The translations under genes were made by a program, and so were the position numbers. Source: Acidaminococcaceae bacterium UBA2453 (lineage in GTDB: Bacteria > Bacillota > Negativicutes > Acidaminococcales > Acidaminococcaceae). Taken from it: a DNA stretch of 14,504 bases. The stretch lies in contig DDQB01000037.1 in NCBI GenBank assembly GCA_002342505.1, positions 1 to 14,504 on the forward strand, written 5' to 3'. This document shows positions 1-8,172 of the stretch, one piece after another. Numbering within the stretch: the stretch's first letter is position 1; each line of letters begins with the position of its first letter. The notes beneath the pieces are model-generated. The model was not told the DNA's origin, searched no databases, and saw only the letters and a list, made by a program, of their open reading frames with translations.

Positions 1-284
1 TCTTTCTCTTGCTGCGTTTTTTTCTTCGCGTCTTTTTTCTCCCAGATAAGATGTGTTAAATGAAATTCTTTTTTAATCCCATTCGTTAAAAGTTCCAACA
101 ATTCCGTACTGACCGGCACGGGGCATAAATAATCAACTCTCCAGGATTTTTCTGACTCATCGATCCAGATTGTGTCCACATTTAGCAAATTTAAGCTTAA
201 GCGATCGCGTTCCGTCATGGAAAACGACTGAAAAAAAGTATTCAGTTTTTTATTATCAGGCTTAAGGTAAAACAACGGATCCAT
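1..284 (-). CDS. polC: DNA polymerase III alpha subunit, PolC type (N-terminal part only)
   Basis: About 94 N-terminal residues lie in the window; the frame is open to the left edge and the rest of the gene is outside. The ATG at 284 follows an AAGGAG site with normal spacing. The visible protein starts MDPLFYLKP and contains MTERDRLSLNLL, then EKSWRVDYLCPVPV, then a Lys-rich stretch (WEKKDAKKKTQQEK). This resembles the small N-terminal domain of PolC, where B. subtilis PolC has a similar KSWHFHF segment followed by a basic or charged linker. PolC is the replicative polymerase of Firmicutes, with polymerase and proofreading exonuclease in one chain. Position after proS is the usual Firmicutes order and is the main support, since this domain is poorly conserved. 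The catalytic parts are not visible. Confidence 0.8.
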   Translation of the reverse strand, partial: MDPLFYLKPDNKKLNTFFQSFSMTERDRLSLNLLNVDTIWIDESEKSWRVDYLCPVPVSTELLELLTNGIKKEFHLTHLIWEKKDAKKKTQQEK

Positions 285-350
285 ATATGCTCCTTGCAAA
301 ATTTCCAATATCTTTCTGACTGCAATACGCAATCAGTATTACAGAAACGA

Positions 351-376
351 AAGAGGCTGCTTTTGCACAGCCTCTT
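351..376 (-). terminator. Candidate intrinsic terminator after mgtC
   Basis: A perfect 9-bp stem (AAGAGGCTG at 351-359 with CAGCCTCTT at 368-376) encloses an 8-nt loop in the 140-bp gap between mgtC and polC. On the minus strand it is followed by TCGTTTCTGT, a broken T-rich tract, so termination may be partial. It would end the proS-mgtC message before polC. I saw no convincing promoter between this hairpin and the polC start. Confidence 0.6.
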
Positions 377-424
377 ATTTCTATCAAGAGACGACTTCAT
401 AATTGTCTCACAGGGTTCGTTCGG

Positions 425-1144
425 TCAGCCGATATTTTCAACGGATATAACTCCGTCTACTTGCTGTATACCGTCCATAATCAAACCTAAATTCTGTTCA
501 CGGCTCATTTTAAGATAAAGATCTATCTCTACCTGGTTGTTACGCAGTTTTCCCGTAACATTGATCGATTTAACTTTGATTTGGTGTAATGCCAAAAAAG
601 AAGTAATCTGGGGAATAATGCCGGGGTTGTCTGACGAGACAACATGAAGAAATTTTCGGTCAGCCCTGTTATTGATTGTAGCTACACGTTTTTCAAATGT
701 ATGAAAGGTGGTTAAAATAAGAAACGTGATGAATGTTGCGGCAATACTGATAAAAAACATCCCGGCTCCCGTCGCTAGCCCAATGGCGGAAATCATCCAC
801 AGGCTGGCTGCCGTTGTCAGGCCGCGGACTGTGATACCCTCATGTAAAATGGTTCCAGCACCCAAAAAACCAATGCCACTGACAACTTGTGCAGCAATCC
901 TGGATGAATCGCGGCGGTCAGGATATTCAAAAGGTACTTTATCAAACCCGTCAAATCCGTATAAGGAAACCATCATCAGAAGGGCTGAACCCGCACAGAC
1001 TAAAATATGGGTACGGAATCCGGCCGGGCGATCGCCACTTCCTCTTTCCATTCCGACAATACCGCCCAACACAGCCGACAAGAACAGTCGGATCATCATT
1101 TCGAAATGTATAGTATTTGTAAAATTAGCAAGCCAGGATTCCAT
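425..1144 (-). CDS. mgtC: MgtC/SapB family inner-membrane protein
   Basis: 239 residues, the usual length for the full-length MgtC family. The N-terminal half is a membrane domain with the family pattern R19-L-x(6)-G27-x(5)-E33-R34, GFRTH (42-46), GIGFLGAGTI (90-99) and GLTTAASLW (108-116), and about four hydrophobic helices between residues 16 and 149. The C-terminal part from about residue 160 is soluble and ACT-like. In other bacteria MgtC proteins are linked to growth in low magnesium, acid stress and modulation of the F-type ATPase; they are not clearly Mg2+ transporters themselves, so the exact role here is open. The ATG at 1144 follows GAGGTGACAAA. The gene lies 27 bp after proS and is probably cotranscribed with it. 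No Mg2+ sensor leader can be seen in that short gap. This gene is an insertion into the usual proS-polC order. Confidence 0.9.
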   Translation of the reverse strand: MESWLANFTNTIHFEMMIRLFLSAVLGGIVGMERGSGDRPAGFRTHILVCAGSALLMMVSLYGFDGFDKVPFEYPDRRDSSRIAAQVVSGIGFLGAGTILHEGITVRGLTTAASLWMISAIGLATGAGMFFISIAATFITFLILTTFHTFEKRVATINNRADRKFLHVVSSDNPGIIPQITSFLALHQIKVKSINVTGKLRNNQVEIDLYLKMSREQNLGLIMDGIQQVDGVISVENIG

Positions 1145-1161
1145 TTTGTCACCTCAGATAA

Positions 1162-1182
1162 TAAAGAAATCTTATTTCTTTA
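1162..1182 (-). repeat. A/T-only hairpin over the proS stop codon
   Basis: TAAAGAAAT at 1162-1170 and ATTTCTTTA at 1174-1182 form a perfect 9-bp inverted repeat with a 3-nt loop. The proS stop codon (1172-1174) lies in the loop and the first stem base. It is nearly all A/T and has no T-run after it on the minus strand, so it is not a convincing terminator; it may be a chance structure or an RNA-stability element. Confidence 0.4.
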
Positions 1183-2884
1183 ATTCTGCCAAAATTTCTG
1201 CTATACCGTTAACATAGTTATCCGCAGGAAGCATTTGCATTGCTCCGGTCTTACGGATCTTGACCTCGATCTGGCCTTTATCCAGAGTTTTCTTTCCAAG
1301 AACAATGCGTACAGGATATCCGATCAGATCCGCATCTTTAAATTTTACGCCAGGTCGTTCGTCACGGTCATCCAGAATCACTTCAATGCCGTTTTTCTTC
1401 AGGTCATGATAAACAGCAAACGCTTTTTCTTTTACATCTTCGTCTTTTATATTAATAGGCACGACGATCACCTGGTATGGTGCAATTTCTACCGGCCAGA
1501 TGATGCCGTCCTTATCGTTGTTCTGTTCTACTGCGGCAGCCATAGTACGTCCTACGCCGATTCCGTAGCAGCCCATGTACATGGGTCTGGATTTGCCGTT
1601 TTCATCAAGATAGGTAGCGTTTAGTTTTTCACTGTATTTTGTAAAAAGTTTAAATACCTGCCCAACTTCAATTCCACGGGCTTTGGCAATTTTTCCACCG
1701 CAACGGGGACAGGGATCGCCTTCCTGCATCAGACGTATATCGGCAACAAACGCAGGACTGAAATCACGTCCCGGATTTACATTGATATAATGATATCCTT
1801 CTTCATTAGCGCCGCAACAGAAGTTGTGCATTTTCATCACGGTCTGATCGCAGACAACAATAGCTTTTTTCGGATCAATGCCACAGGGCCCCATATACCC
1901 GCCCGTTGTGCCTGCTGCTTCCAACGCTTCGGGCGATGCCATTTCCAACTGGTTTACGCCGCAGGTATTGATGACTTTGATTTCATTGACTTCATGGTCG
2001 CCACGGACAAAACATAAAATGAGGCCTTTTTCACTTTCATAAGCAACTGCTTTAACCGATTTTTCTACTGGAGATTTAAGATACGCGCATACATCTGCGA
2101 TGGTTTTGCAATCAGGCGTAACAACTTTTTCTTTGGGCAGCGTTTCTTCCGCATCGGCTTCAATCACATTAAGTTCTGCCTTCTCGGTATCTGCTGCATA
2201 ATCACATTTTGTGCAGTAACTGATTTCCGCTTCACCTGAGTCTGCAAGGACCATGAATTCATGAGAGCCGCTTCCCCCGATAGCGCCGCTGTCTGCTTCG
2301 ACAGGACGGAACGTGAGCCCGCAGCGGTTAAAAATATTTGTATAGGCATCATACATATCCTGATAGGATTTATTCAACCCTTCTTCATCTTTATCAAAGG
2401 TGTAAGCATCTTTCATAATAAATTCCCTGCTGCGCATCAGCCCAAAACGGGGACGGCGTTCATCGCGGAATTTATCCTGGATCTGATAAAGAGAAAGCGG
2501 CAACTGCCGATATGAATTTACATCCATATGAGCCAGAGTCGTAATCATTTCCTCGTGGGTCGGACCAAGACAGTAGTCATGCCCATGACGGTCTTTTAAG
2601 CGCCACATCTCGGCGCCGTAAACATCCCAACGGCCGCTTTGTTGCCAGATTTCAGCCGGCTGGACGATCGGCATGAGAATTTCCTGTGATTCAATCGCAT
2701 TCAATTCTTCCCGAATGATGGTTTCAATTTTTTGCAGGACGCGCTGTGCCAAAGGCAGATAAGTGTACATACCGGTAGAAGATTTACGCATATAGCCGGC
2801 TCGCAACATCAGTTTATGGCTTGGGATTTCAGCTTCGGCAGGTACTTCGCGTAAGGTAGGTGCATATAATTTACTGACTAACAT
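1172..2884 (-). CDS. proS: Prolyl-tRNA synthetase with INS editing domain
   Basis: 570 residues, matching bacterial-type ProRS (about 570). It charges tRNA-Pro in the cytoplasm. Class II features are visible: the GPTHEE segment (108-112), motif 2 FRDERRPRFG (139-148) followed by SREFIMKDAYTF, and motif 3 GIGVGRTMAA (441-450). Between motifs 2 and 3, about residues 225-400, is the YbaK-like INS domain with RGDHEVNE (294-301) and GGYMGPCGI (328-336). In this family INS hydrolyses Ala-tRNA-Pro. Two CxxC pairs flank INS (C224/C227 and C392/C395) and could bind a metal, which is an inference. The ATG at 2884 begins directly after the ispG TAA with no spacer; its AGAGGAAG site lies inside the ispG 3' end, so translation is probably coupled. 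The YbaK protein at 13611-14093 covers the Cys mischarging that INS does not. Confidence 0.98.
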   Translation of the reverse strand: MLVSKLYAPTLREVPAEAEIPSHKLMLRAGYMRKSSTGMYTYLPLAQRVLQKIETIIREELNAIESQEILMPIVQPAEIWQQSGRWDVYGAEMWRLKDRHGHDYCLGPTHEEMITTLAHMDVNSYRQLPLSLYQIQDKFRDERRPRFGLMRSREFIMKDAYTFDKDEEGLNKSYQDMYDAYTNIFNRCGLTFRPVEADSGAIGGSGSHEFMVLADSGEAEISYCTKCDYAADTEKAELNVIEADAEETLPKEKVVTPDCKTIADVCAYLKSPVEKSVKAVAYESEKGLILCFVRGDHEVNEIKVINTCGVNQLEMASPEALEAAGTTGGYMGPCGIDPKKAIVVCDQTVMKMHNFCCGANEEGYHYINVNPGRDFSPAFVADIRLMQEGDPCPRCGGKIAKARGIEVGQVFKLFTKYSEKLNATYLDENGKSRPMYMGCYGIGVGRTMAAAVEQNNDKDGIIWPVEIAPYQVIVVPINIKDEDVKEKAFAVYHDLKKNGIEVILDDRDERPGVKFKDADLIGYPVRIVLGKKTLDKGQIEVKIRKTGAMQMLPADNYVNGIAEILAELKK

Positions 2885-3955
2885 TTATTTATTCTTCCTC
2901 TCGTCTAAAATTTTATCTATTTCTTTAAACAATTCATTAACAAGACAGTCTTCGGGAACTTTTTTTATTACCTGTCCTTTTCGGAACACAAGTCCTTCCC
3001 CTTTGCCGCCGGCAATCCCGACATCGGCTTCTCTGGCTTCTCCGGGTCCATTTACAATGCAGCCCATGACGGCGACGCTGATCGGATCTCTGATACCAGC
3101 CAGGCGCTGTTCCACGGTATTTGCCAGTTTTTCCAGATCAATGCTGGTACGGCCGCAGGTTGGACAGCTTATCAGGGTTGGGCCATAAGTGCGAAGCCCT
3201 AATGATTTCAGTATCTCAAACCCGACCTTTACTTCATTCAGCGGATCGCCTGTCAGCGAAACACGAATAGTGTCGCCTATACCCTCTGCCAGTAAAGCTC
3301 CTATCCCTACAGCTGATTTAATGATGCCGGACTTGGCAGTTCCCGCTTCTGTAATCCCCACATGCAGCGGATAGTCGCACTGAGACGCCAGCAACCGGTA
3401 AGCCGCAAGCGTCAGCGGCACATCATGACATTTCAGGGATATTTTTATATTGCGGTAATCCATTTCTTCCAAAATACGGATATGACGCCATGCTGCTTCG
3501 ACTAATGCTTCAGGCGTTGGATGTCCGTATTTTTCCAGCAGGTCTTTAGGCAGGGAGCCGGCATTAACGCCGATACGGATGGGGATATTTCTTCCTCTGG
3601 CAGCTTCCACAACCGCCTTTACTTTTTCCGTCCCACCGATATTGCCGGGATTCAGACGCAGTCCGTGCACACCAGAATCAATCGCCTGTAGCGCCAGCCT
3701 GTAATCAAAATGGATATCTGCAATTACAGGAATTGGGCTTCCTTTCACAATTTCTTTTAATGCAAATGCCGCGTCCATATCTGGGACAGCACAGCGGATA
3801 ATATCGCAACCAGCTTCTGCCAGCAGCCGAATCTGCCGCAGTGTTGCATTTACATCCTGCGTCTTTGTGTTTGTCATAGATTGGACAGCAATCGGTTTGT
3901 TACCTCCGACAGTCACAGATCCAATCTGTATCTGACGGGTCTTTCTGCGTTCCAT
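2885..3955 (-). CDS. ispG: 4-hydroxy-3-methylbut-2-enyl diphosphate synthase (IspG/GcpE)
   Basis: 356 residues, the usual bacterial single-chain form. IspG is the penultimate MEP-pathway enzyme: it reduces the cyclic diphosphate MEcPP to HMBPP using a [4Fe-4S] cluster and electrons from reduced flavodoxin or ferredoxin. The N-terminal TIM barrel starts with the typical RRKTRQIQIG and PIAVQSMTNT. The cluster domain shows C264-P-T-C267, then MGC299IVNGPGE306, that is three Cys ligands and the conserved Glu. The ATG at 3955 is supported by family alignment. It has only a weak ribosome site and an in-frame TGA two codons upstream. The stop abuts the proS ATG. A 143-bp gap separates it from rseP and may hold a promoter or regulatory hairpins. 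The ferredoxin encoded at 8212-8388 is a candidate electron donor. Confidence 0.98.
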   Translation of the reverse strand: MERRKTRQIQIGSVTVGGNKPIAVQSMTNTKTQDVNATLRQIRLLAEAGCDIIRCAVPDMDAAFALKEIVKGSPIPVIADIHFDYRLALQAIDSGVHGLRLNPGNIGGTEKVKAVVEAARGRNIPIRIGVNAGSLPKDLLEKYGHPTPEALVEAAWRHIRILEEMDYRNIKISLKCHDVPLTLAAYRLLASQCDYPLHVGITEAGTAKSGIIKSAVGIGALLAEGIGDTIRVSLTGDPLNEVKVGFEILKSLGLRTYGPTLISCPTCGRTSIDLEKLANTVEQRLAGIRDPISVAVMGCIVNGPGEAREADVGIAGGKGEGLVFRKGQVIKKVPEDCLVNELFKEIDKILDERKNK

Positions 3956-3968
3956 AAGTCATATATTA

Positions 3969-4022
3969 TCCAATCTTTCGAAAAGTGGATTGGACTTTTT
4001 CCTTTCTCCCAAGTGGTTTGGG
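3969..4022. repeat. Paired hairpins and short direct repeat in the rseP-ispG gap
   Basis: TCCAATC (3969-3975) pairs with GATTGGA (3988-3994), and CCCAA (4008-4012) pairs with TTGGG (4018-4022). The two elements also share a near-direct repeat, AAGTGGATTGG versus AAGTGGTTTGG, about 28 bp apart. They lie just upstream of ispG on the minus strand. The first hairpin is directly followed by a T-rich run on the plus strand, but there is no plus-strand gene to terminate. The function is unknown. Confidence 0.4.
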
Positions 4023-4098
4023 TAAATTCCGTCATGTTGCTTTATAAACCCCATTAGTAATTTTTATCGTTGCAGTTAAATTTTATTGTAAATACAAA

Positions 4099-5118
4099 TT
4101 ATCTTGTCAGATCCTTAAATGTGGCAAAGATTGTCAGCGCCAAAATCATGGCTACGCCCACTTTCTGAATGTTCTGCATCGCATTTTTTCCCAACTTATG
4201 CCCTGTAACAGCTTCAATCAATAAAATCAGAAAATGACCGCCGTCCAGCGCCGGCAAAGGCAACAGATTGATAATAGCAAGATTCAGGCTCAACATGGCT
4301 GTAAACTGCAACAACATATCAAAACCTTTATGCGCAACCTGTCCTGCCATCTTTGCTACACCTATCGGACCGGAGATTTCAGCTTTAGCTTTTCCGGTAA
4401 TCATGTGATAAAGCGAAGCATACATGTTTTTAATAATATTTTTTGTGGCGGTAACAGAAGAAACGGCTGCCTGTATCGGTGTAAGTTCTACCTTCTTTAA
4501 CGATGAAACAACGCCGATGAACGGTTTCCCCGTTTCCGGATTAACGTCAGGGGTCACAGATATTGTTATCTTTTCATTTCCGCGCTGAACCTCAAAGGGA
4601 ATACGTTTAATTCCTGCCGAAATAATTTCATTCCGGATATCAATCCATTCTTTCACCGGATTTCCATTAATAGAAAGGATCCGGTCTCCTTCTTTCAATC
4701 CGCTTTGCGCGGCTGGATATCCTTCCACGACTTGGCCCAGGATGGGTCTATTTTCTGGAACTTCCATGCCATACGCCAGAAAGATACCGAAGAAAATGAT
4801 GACAGGAAGAATAAAATTCATCAGAGAACCGGCTAAAATGACCAGCATACGGGAAGCTGCCGGTTTGGAGTTAAACCCTCGTTCCGGATCATCCGGATCC
4901 TCTGGATCCATTCCCGCAATTTTGTTATAACCGCCAAGTGGAAGCATTCGTAAAGAATACAGCGTTTCCCCTTCCTGCTGCTGATAAATTTTCGGACCAA
5001 ATCCAATAGAAAATTCTTCTACTTTCATTCCTGTCAGTTTTGCGGTAATGAAATGTCCGAATTCATGAACCGTCACTAAAATACCAAAAACAAAAATACA
5101 AGCTAAAATAGTTAACAA
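4099..5118 (-). CDS. rseP: Site-2 intramembrane zinc metalloprotease RseP/RasP
   Basis: 339 residues, the one-PDZ form; E. coli RseP with two PDZ domains is about 450. It cleaves transmembrane anti-sigma factors or leftover signal peptides within the membrane. The N-terminal helix carries the zinc motif H18-E-F-G-H22. A single PDZ domain covers about 126-210 (GQVVEGYPAAQSGLKEGD). The second active-site motif, NLLPLPALDGGH with LDG at 291-293, lies in a late helix; further hydrophobic segments are at about 91-115 and 320-335. The start is TTG at 5118: GGGGAG lies 8-9 nt upstream and the protein begins right at the first helix, as in relatives. Its place between dxr and ispG follows the Firmicutes order. 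No promoter stands out in the 80-bp gap after dxr. Confidence 0.96.
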   Translation of the reverse strand: MLTILACIFVFGILVTVHEFGHFITAKLTGMKVEEFSIGFGPKIYQQQEGETLYSLRMLPLGGYNKIAGMDPEDPDDPERGFNSKPAASRMLVILAGSLMNFILPVIIFFGIFLAYGMEVPENRPILGQVVEGYPAAQSGLKEGDRILSINGNPVKEWIDIRNEIISAGIKRIPFEVQRGNEKITISVTPDVNPETGKPFIGVVSSLKKVELTPIQAAVSSVTATKNIIKNMYASLYHMITGKAKAEISGPIGVAKMAGQVAHKGFDMLLQFTAMLSLNLAIINLLPLPALDGGHFLILLIEAVTGHKLGKNAMQNIQKVGVAMILALTIFATFKDLTR

Positions 5119-5198
5119 AAGACTTTCTCCCCGTTATTTAAACTCTCTCTTAGTTTTGATTTCTATATCGATTAAAAAAGTAAGATACAAAGAAGACG

Positions 5199-6386
5199 TT
5201 ACAGCTTGCTTATCATTTCCCGTGTCTCTATTCGAGTCAGTTTGTCTGCCTCTTCAATTTCTTCCAGCCCCGGATGAGAAATATTTTGATGCGCATCAAC
5301 TATACGATTTACTATTTCCGGTATATCAGGATATTTTATCTTCTCATCAATAAAAGCCGTTACACATTCTTCGTTAGCCGCATTAAAAGCACATGGCAGA
5401 CTGCCTCCGGCTTTACCACAGTCAGTCGCGATCTGAAGTAATGGAAATGCTTCCCGATTAGGTTCTTCAAATGTAAGTTCTCCACATTTTACAAGATCAA
5501 GCTGTCCAAAACATCTGTTATACCGGGATGGAAAAGAAAGCGCATATTGAATCGGCAGTTTCATGTCAGGAATGCCCATTTGAGCAATCACAGCCCCATC
5601 ATTAAATTCAACCAGAGAATGTACGATACTCTGAGGATGCACAACAACATCTATTTTTTCATAAGGCATATTAAAAAGCCAATGGGCTTCTATTACTTCC
5701 AGTCCCTTATTAGCCAGCGTGGAACTGTCTATCGTTACTTTTTTACCCATGCTCCAGTTGGGATGTTTCAGGCATTGCTGCAGCGTAACCTGTTTCAATT
5801 CTTCCTTTGTTTTTCCGCGGAACGGCCCACCGGAGGCTGTCAGAATCAGACGTCTCACTTCACTTCCGGTCTGTTCCGGATCTGTAAATGAAAGACAGGG
5901 ATGATAACCTGCGCGAAGAGACTGAAAAATTGCGCTGTGTTCGCTGTCTACAGGCAGCAGGCTGACATGATTTTCCTGTACGGCTTTCATAACAAGATGT
6001 CCCGCAGCCACCAACGTCTCCTTATTGGCAAGCGCTATATCCTTGCCTGATGCAATAGCGGCTAACGTTGGGCGTAAGCCTGCATAGCCAACCATAGCGC
6101 CTAAAACGGTATCTGCTTTTTCGTACGTCGATGCGGCAAGAAGGCCTTCCTGCCCGCTCAGGATCTCTGTTTTTCCTCTATACTGGCGTTTTAATTCGAC
6201 AGCCGCTTCTTTATCTGCTAATACGGCAAAATCAGGGTTGAATGCTTCTATCTGATTTAACATCAGTGCAACGTTTTTATGTGCTGCCAGTACGCGTATC
6301 TTTATCTTATCCGGATTGGCCGCTGCTACTTCCAGTGTCTGCCTGCCAATTGAACCTGTGCTTCCCAAAACGGAAATATTTTTCAT
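5199..6386 (-). CDS. dxr: 1-deoxy-D-xylulose 5-phosphate reductoisomerase
   Basis: 395 residues, normal for Dxr (about 380-400). It converts DXP to MEP with NADPH and a divalent metal, the first committed step of the MEP isoprenoid pathway. The NADPH-binding GSTGSIG is at 8-14. Metal and substrate residues are visible: D147-S-E149 in LLPVDSEHSAIFQ, TASGGPFR (183-190), HPNW (208-211) and STLANKGLE ending in E230. The C-terminal FNAANEECV segment is also typical. The ATG at 6386 follows CAGGAG at 6 nt. It lies 55 bp after cdsA and 80 bp before rseP. Together with IspG it places two MEP enzymes in the same operon as UppS, which consumes the pathway's product. Confidence 0.98.
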   Translation of the reverse strand: MKNISVLGSTGSIGRQTLEVAAANPDKIKIRVLAAHKNVALMLNQIEAFNPDFAVLADKEAAVELKRQYRGKTEILSGQEGLLAASTYEKADTVLGAMVGYAGLRPTLAAIASGKDIALANKETLVAAGHLVMKAVQENHVSLLPVDSEHSAIFQSLRAGYHPCLSFTDPEQTGSEVRRLILTASGGPFRGKTKEELKQVTLQQCLKHPNWSMGKKVTIDSSTLANKGLEVIEAHWLFNMPYEKIDVVVHPQSIVHSLVEFNDGAVIAQMGIPDMKLPIQYALSFPSRYNRCFGQLDLVKCGELTFEEPNREAFPLLQIATDCGKAGGSLPCAFNAANEECVTAFIDEKIKYPDIPEIVNRIVDAHQNISHPGLEEIEEADKLTRIETREMISKL

Positions 6387-6441
6387 AAATGACTCCTGTC
6401 AAACAATTATGTCTAAGAAAAAACCGCAGGTATTCCGGCAT

Positions 6442-7272
6442 TTAGTTCCCGAACAGCTTCAGTATATAATAAGCCGCCGGAACAGCAAAGAGAAGACTGT
6501 CAAAGCGGTCTAGTACGCCACCGTGCCCCGGGAAAAAATTACCGGAATCTTTTATATCGTAAGATCGTTTTAAAATAGATTCTATCAAATCTCCTACCGG
6601 AGCAAAAAATGCGACCGTCAGCCCCAGCAAAATGGATGCAGCGATTCCGGCCCGTAATCCGTAACAGGCGATACTGCCTGTCACGGCAAAAGCAAACAGA
6701 AATCCTGCAATTGCGCCTTCCATTGATTTTTTGGGACTAACAGAACAGAATTTGTGTTTTCCGAACGCCATACCAAAAAAATATGCGAAGGTATCACTCG
6801 CCCATGTTCCTAACAGAACCATCCACAGGGAAAGTTCTCCCCGGGCAAATTCCATGCCCAGAAAATGAACTGTATTCCCGGGAATCTCCCTGATCAGGGG
6901 GATATGAGCAAATAATAATCCCACATATAACAGCGCAGTCAGTGAAGTGGAAGTATGCAAAGGCCAGTTTGTTTCATTACAGTTGCAATGACGCAAAAGC
7001 CCTTCTATCAGCACTCCCAGCGTGCCAAAAGCAAGCACGGGCATAAACCATTCACTTTTTCCCATTCCCGCAGCTAATACCAACAGCATTGAAGGAAGGA
7101 ACGAAGTAATTATATAGCAATTTATCTTTTTGGTTGCTGTCATACGTGCATACTCACGCCATGCCGCTGCAGCCAGCACAAAAACCGCGGCAGAAAAAAG
7201 CTTGCCGCCCTGTGTTACCAAAAATACAGCAACCGGAATTCCTACGATTGCAGTTAAAATACGTTTAAGCAA
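6442..7272 (-). CDS. cdsA: Phosphatidate cytidylyltransferase (CDP-diacylglycerol synthase)
   Basis: 276 residues with many hydrophobic helices, as expected for this integral membrane enzyme. It makes CDP-diacylglycerol from phosphatidic acid and CTP, the precursor of the phospholipids. The family signature is complete near the C-terminus (about 232-258): SILKRSYDIKDSGNFFPGHG, followed by GVLDRFD. SPKKSMEG (179-186) is the second conserved site. The start is TTG at 7272: AAAGGA lies about 9 nt upstream, the protein then begins MLKRILTAIVG as in relatives, and the ATG inside the ribosome site is closed by TGA after two codons. It lies 83 bp after uppS, and that gap contains an inverted repeat ending at the ribosome site. 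Confidence 0.97.
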   Translation of the reverse strand: MLKRILTAIVGIPVAVFLVTQGGKLFSAAVFVLAAAAWREYARMTATKKINCYIITSFLPSMLLVLAAGMGKSEWFMPVLAFGTLGVLIEGLLRHCNCNETNWPLHTSTSLTALLYVGLLFAHIPLIREIPGNTVHFLGMEFARGELSLWMVLLGTWASDTFAYFFGMAFGKHKFCSVSPKKSMEGAIAGFLFAFAVTGSIACYGLRAGIAASILLGLTVAFFAPVGDLIESILKRSYDIKDSGNFFPGHGGVLDRFDSLLFAVPAAYYILKLFGN

Positions 7273-7289
7273 ATCAATTCATCCTTTGG

Positions 7290-7344
7290 AAGACACGACC
7301 ACTTTCCCTGTCATCTGTCAACTGAACTTTTAAAATCGTGTCTT
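7290..7344 (-). repeat. Long-range inverted repeat in the cdsA leader
   Basis: AAGACACGA (7290-7298) and TCGTGTCTT (7336-7344) are perfect 9-bp complements separated by 37 nt. In minus-strand RNA two further U-G pairs can extend the stem. The 3' arm ends next to the CCAAAGGA ribosome site of cdsA. On the plus strand a T-run follows, giving a terminator look, but the loop is long and no plus-strand gene is present. A role in cdsA translation is speculative. Confidence 0.4.
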
Positions 7345-7355
7345 TTTTTAAGTAA

Positions 7356-8141
7356 TTACTTTTGCACGAGACCGCCAAATCGGCGCTCCCGTTTCTGATA
7401 AATTTTAATTGCTTCTATCAGCATGTCCGGTGTAAAATCCGGCCAATAAACAGAAGTAGTCCAAATTTCTGCATAGGCAATCTGCCATAATAAAAAGTTG
7501 CTGACTCGCAGATCTCCGCCCGTACGGATCATCAAATCCGGAGACGGAAGACCTTTGGAATATAAATTATTTTCAAACACGGGAACATCAATATCTTCAA
7601 TCTTCAGCGTTCCGTCCGCAACCTGTCGGGCAATGGAACGCACTGCATGGAGAATTTCAGCTTGTCCGCCGTAATTAATTGCCAAGTTTAAAATAATGCC
7701 GGTATCGTTTTTTGTTTCTTCAATAGCATGATCCATTTTTTCGTTCACAATTGCAGGAAGTCCCTCGCGTGAACCCATGAATCGAACTTGCACATTATTT
7801 TCTTTGAATTCCTGAATTTCAGAAGTCAGGTATCGGCTTAATAATTCCATAATAAAATGGACTTCAGTAACAGGCCGTTTCCAGTTTTCCGTAGAAAAAG
7901 CATAAGCGGTGATTGCCTTGATTCCTAACGCATCCGCAGCTTTCACTATCTTTTTTAAAGTTTCTGCTCCTGCTTTATGCCCAAATGTACGGACCTTTCC
8001 CTGCTCTTTAGCCCATCGCCCATTCCCGTCCATAATGATTGCGATATGTTCCGGGATATTCGACATATCCAAACCGCTCGTATCCATTTTAACTTTAGAC
8101 GGCATGGAATATACAGGTTTTTGAAACAAACCTTTAAACAT
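7356..8141 (-). CDS. uppS: Undecaprenyl diphosphate synthase (cis-prenyltransferase)
   Basis: 261 residues from the chosen start; the family is about 230-260. It condenses isopentenyl diphosphate units onto farnesyl diphosphate to give C55 undecaprenyl diphosphate, the lipid carrier for peptidoglycan and surface sugars. Motifs: MDGNGRWA (37-44, with the Mg2+-binding Asp at 38), AFSTENWKRP (81-90), NYGGQ (156-160), PDLMIRTGGDLRVSNF (201-216) and YAEI with E225. The ATG at 8141 has AGGGAG 9 nt upstream. A longer frame reaches a TTG at 8186, but that codon is inside the ferredoxin terminator hairpin and has no ribosome site, so it is rejected. Only 31 bp lie between that hairpin and the ATG, too few for a normal promoter. 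Confidence 0.97.
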   Translation of the reverse strand: MFKGLFQKPVYSMPSKVKMDTSGLDMSNIPEHIAIIMDGNGRWAKEQGKVRTFGHKAGAETLKKIVKAADALGIKAITAYAFSTENWKRPVTEVHFIMELLSRYLTSEIQEFKENNVQVRFMGSREGLPAIVNEKMDHAIEETKNDTGIILNLAINYGGQAEILHAVRSIARQVADGTLKIEDIDVPVFENNLYSKGLPSPDLMIRTGGDLRVSNFLLWQIAYAEIWTTSVYWPDFTPDMLIEAIKIYQKRERRFGGLVQK

Positions 8142-8172
8142 AGGTGTTTTCTCCCTGAAACAAAAAATGTGC

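Noticed and set aside
708..1217. 169-codon plus-strand frame opposite mgtC
   Set aside because: Antisense to the well-supported MgtC protein, with no recognisable domain.
3956..4051. 31-codon leader-peptide-like frame ending at the TGA just before ispG
   Set aside because: Its ATG has no ribosome site, and it shows no run of regulatory codons; being in frame with ispG, it is only the upstream part of that frame.
6407..6441. Terminator between cdsA and dxr (short CCG...CGG stem then six T)
   Set aside because: The stem is only three to four pairs, so it is unlikely to end transcription.
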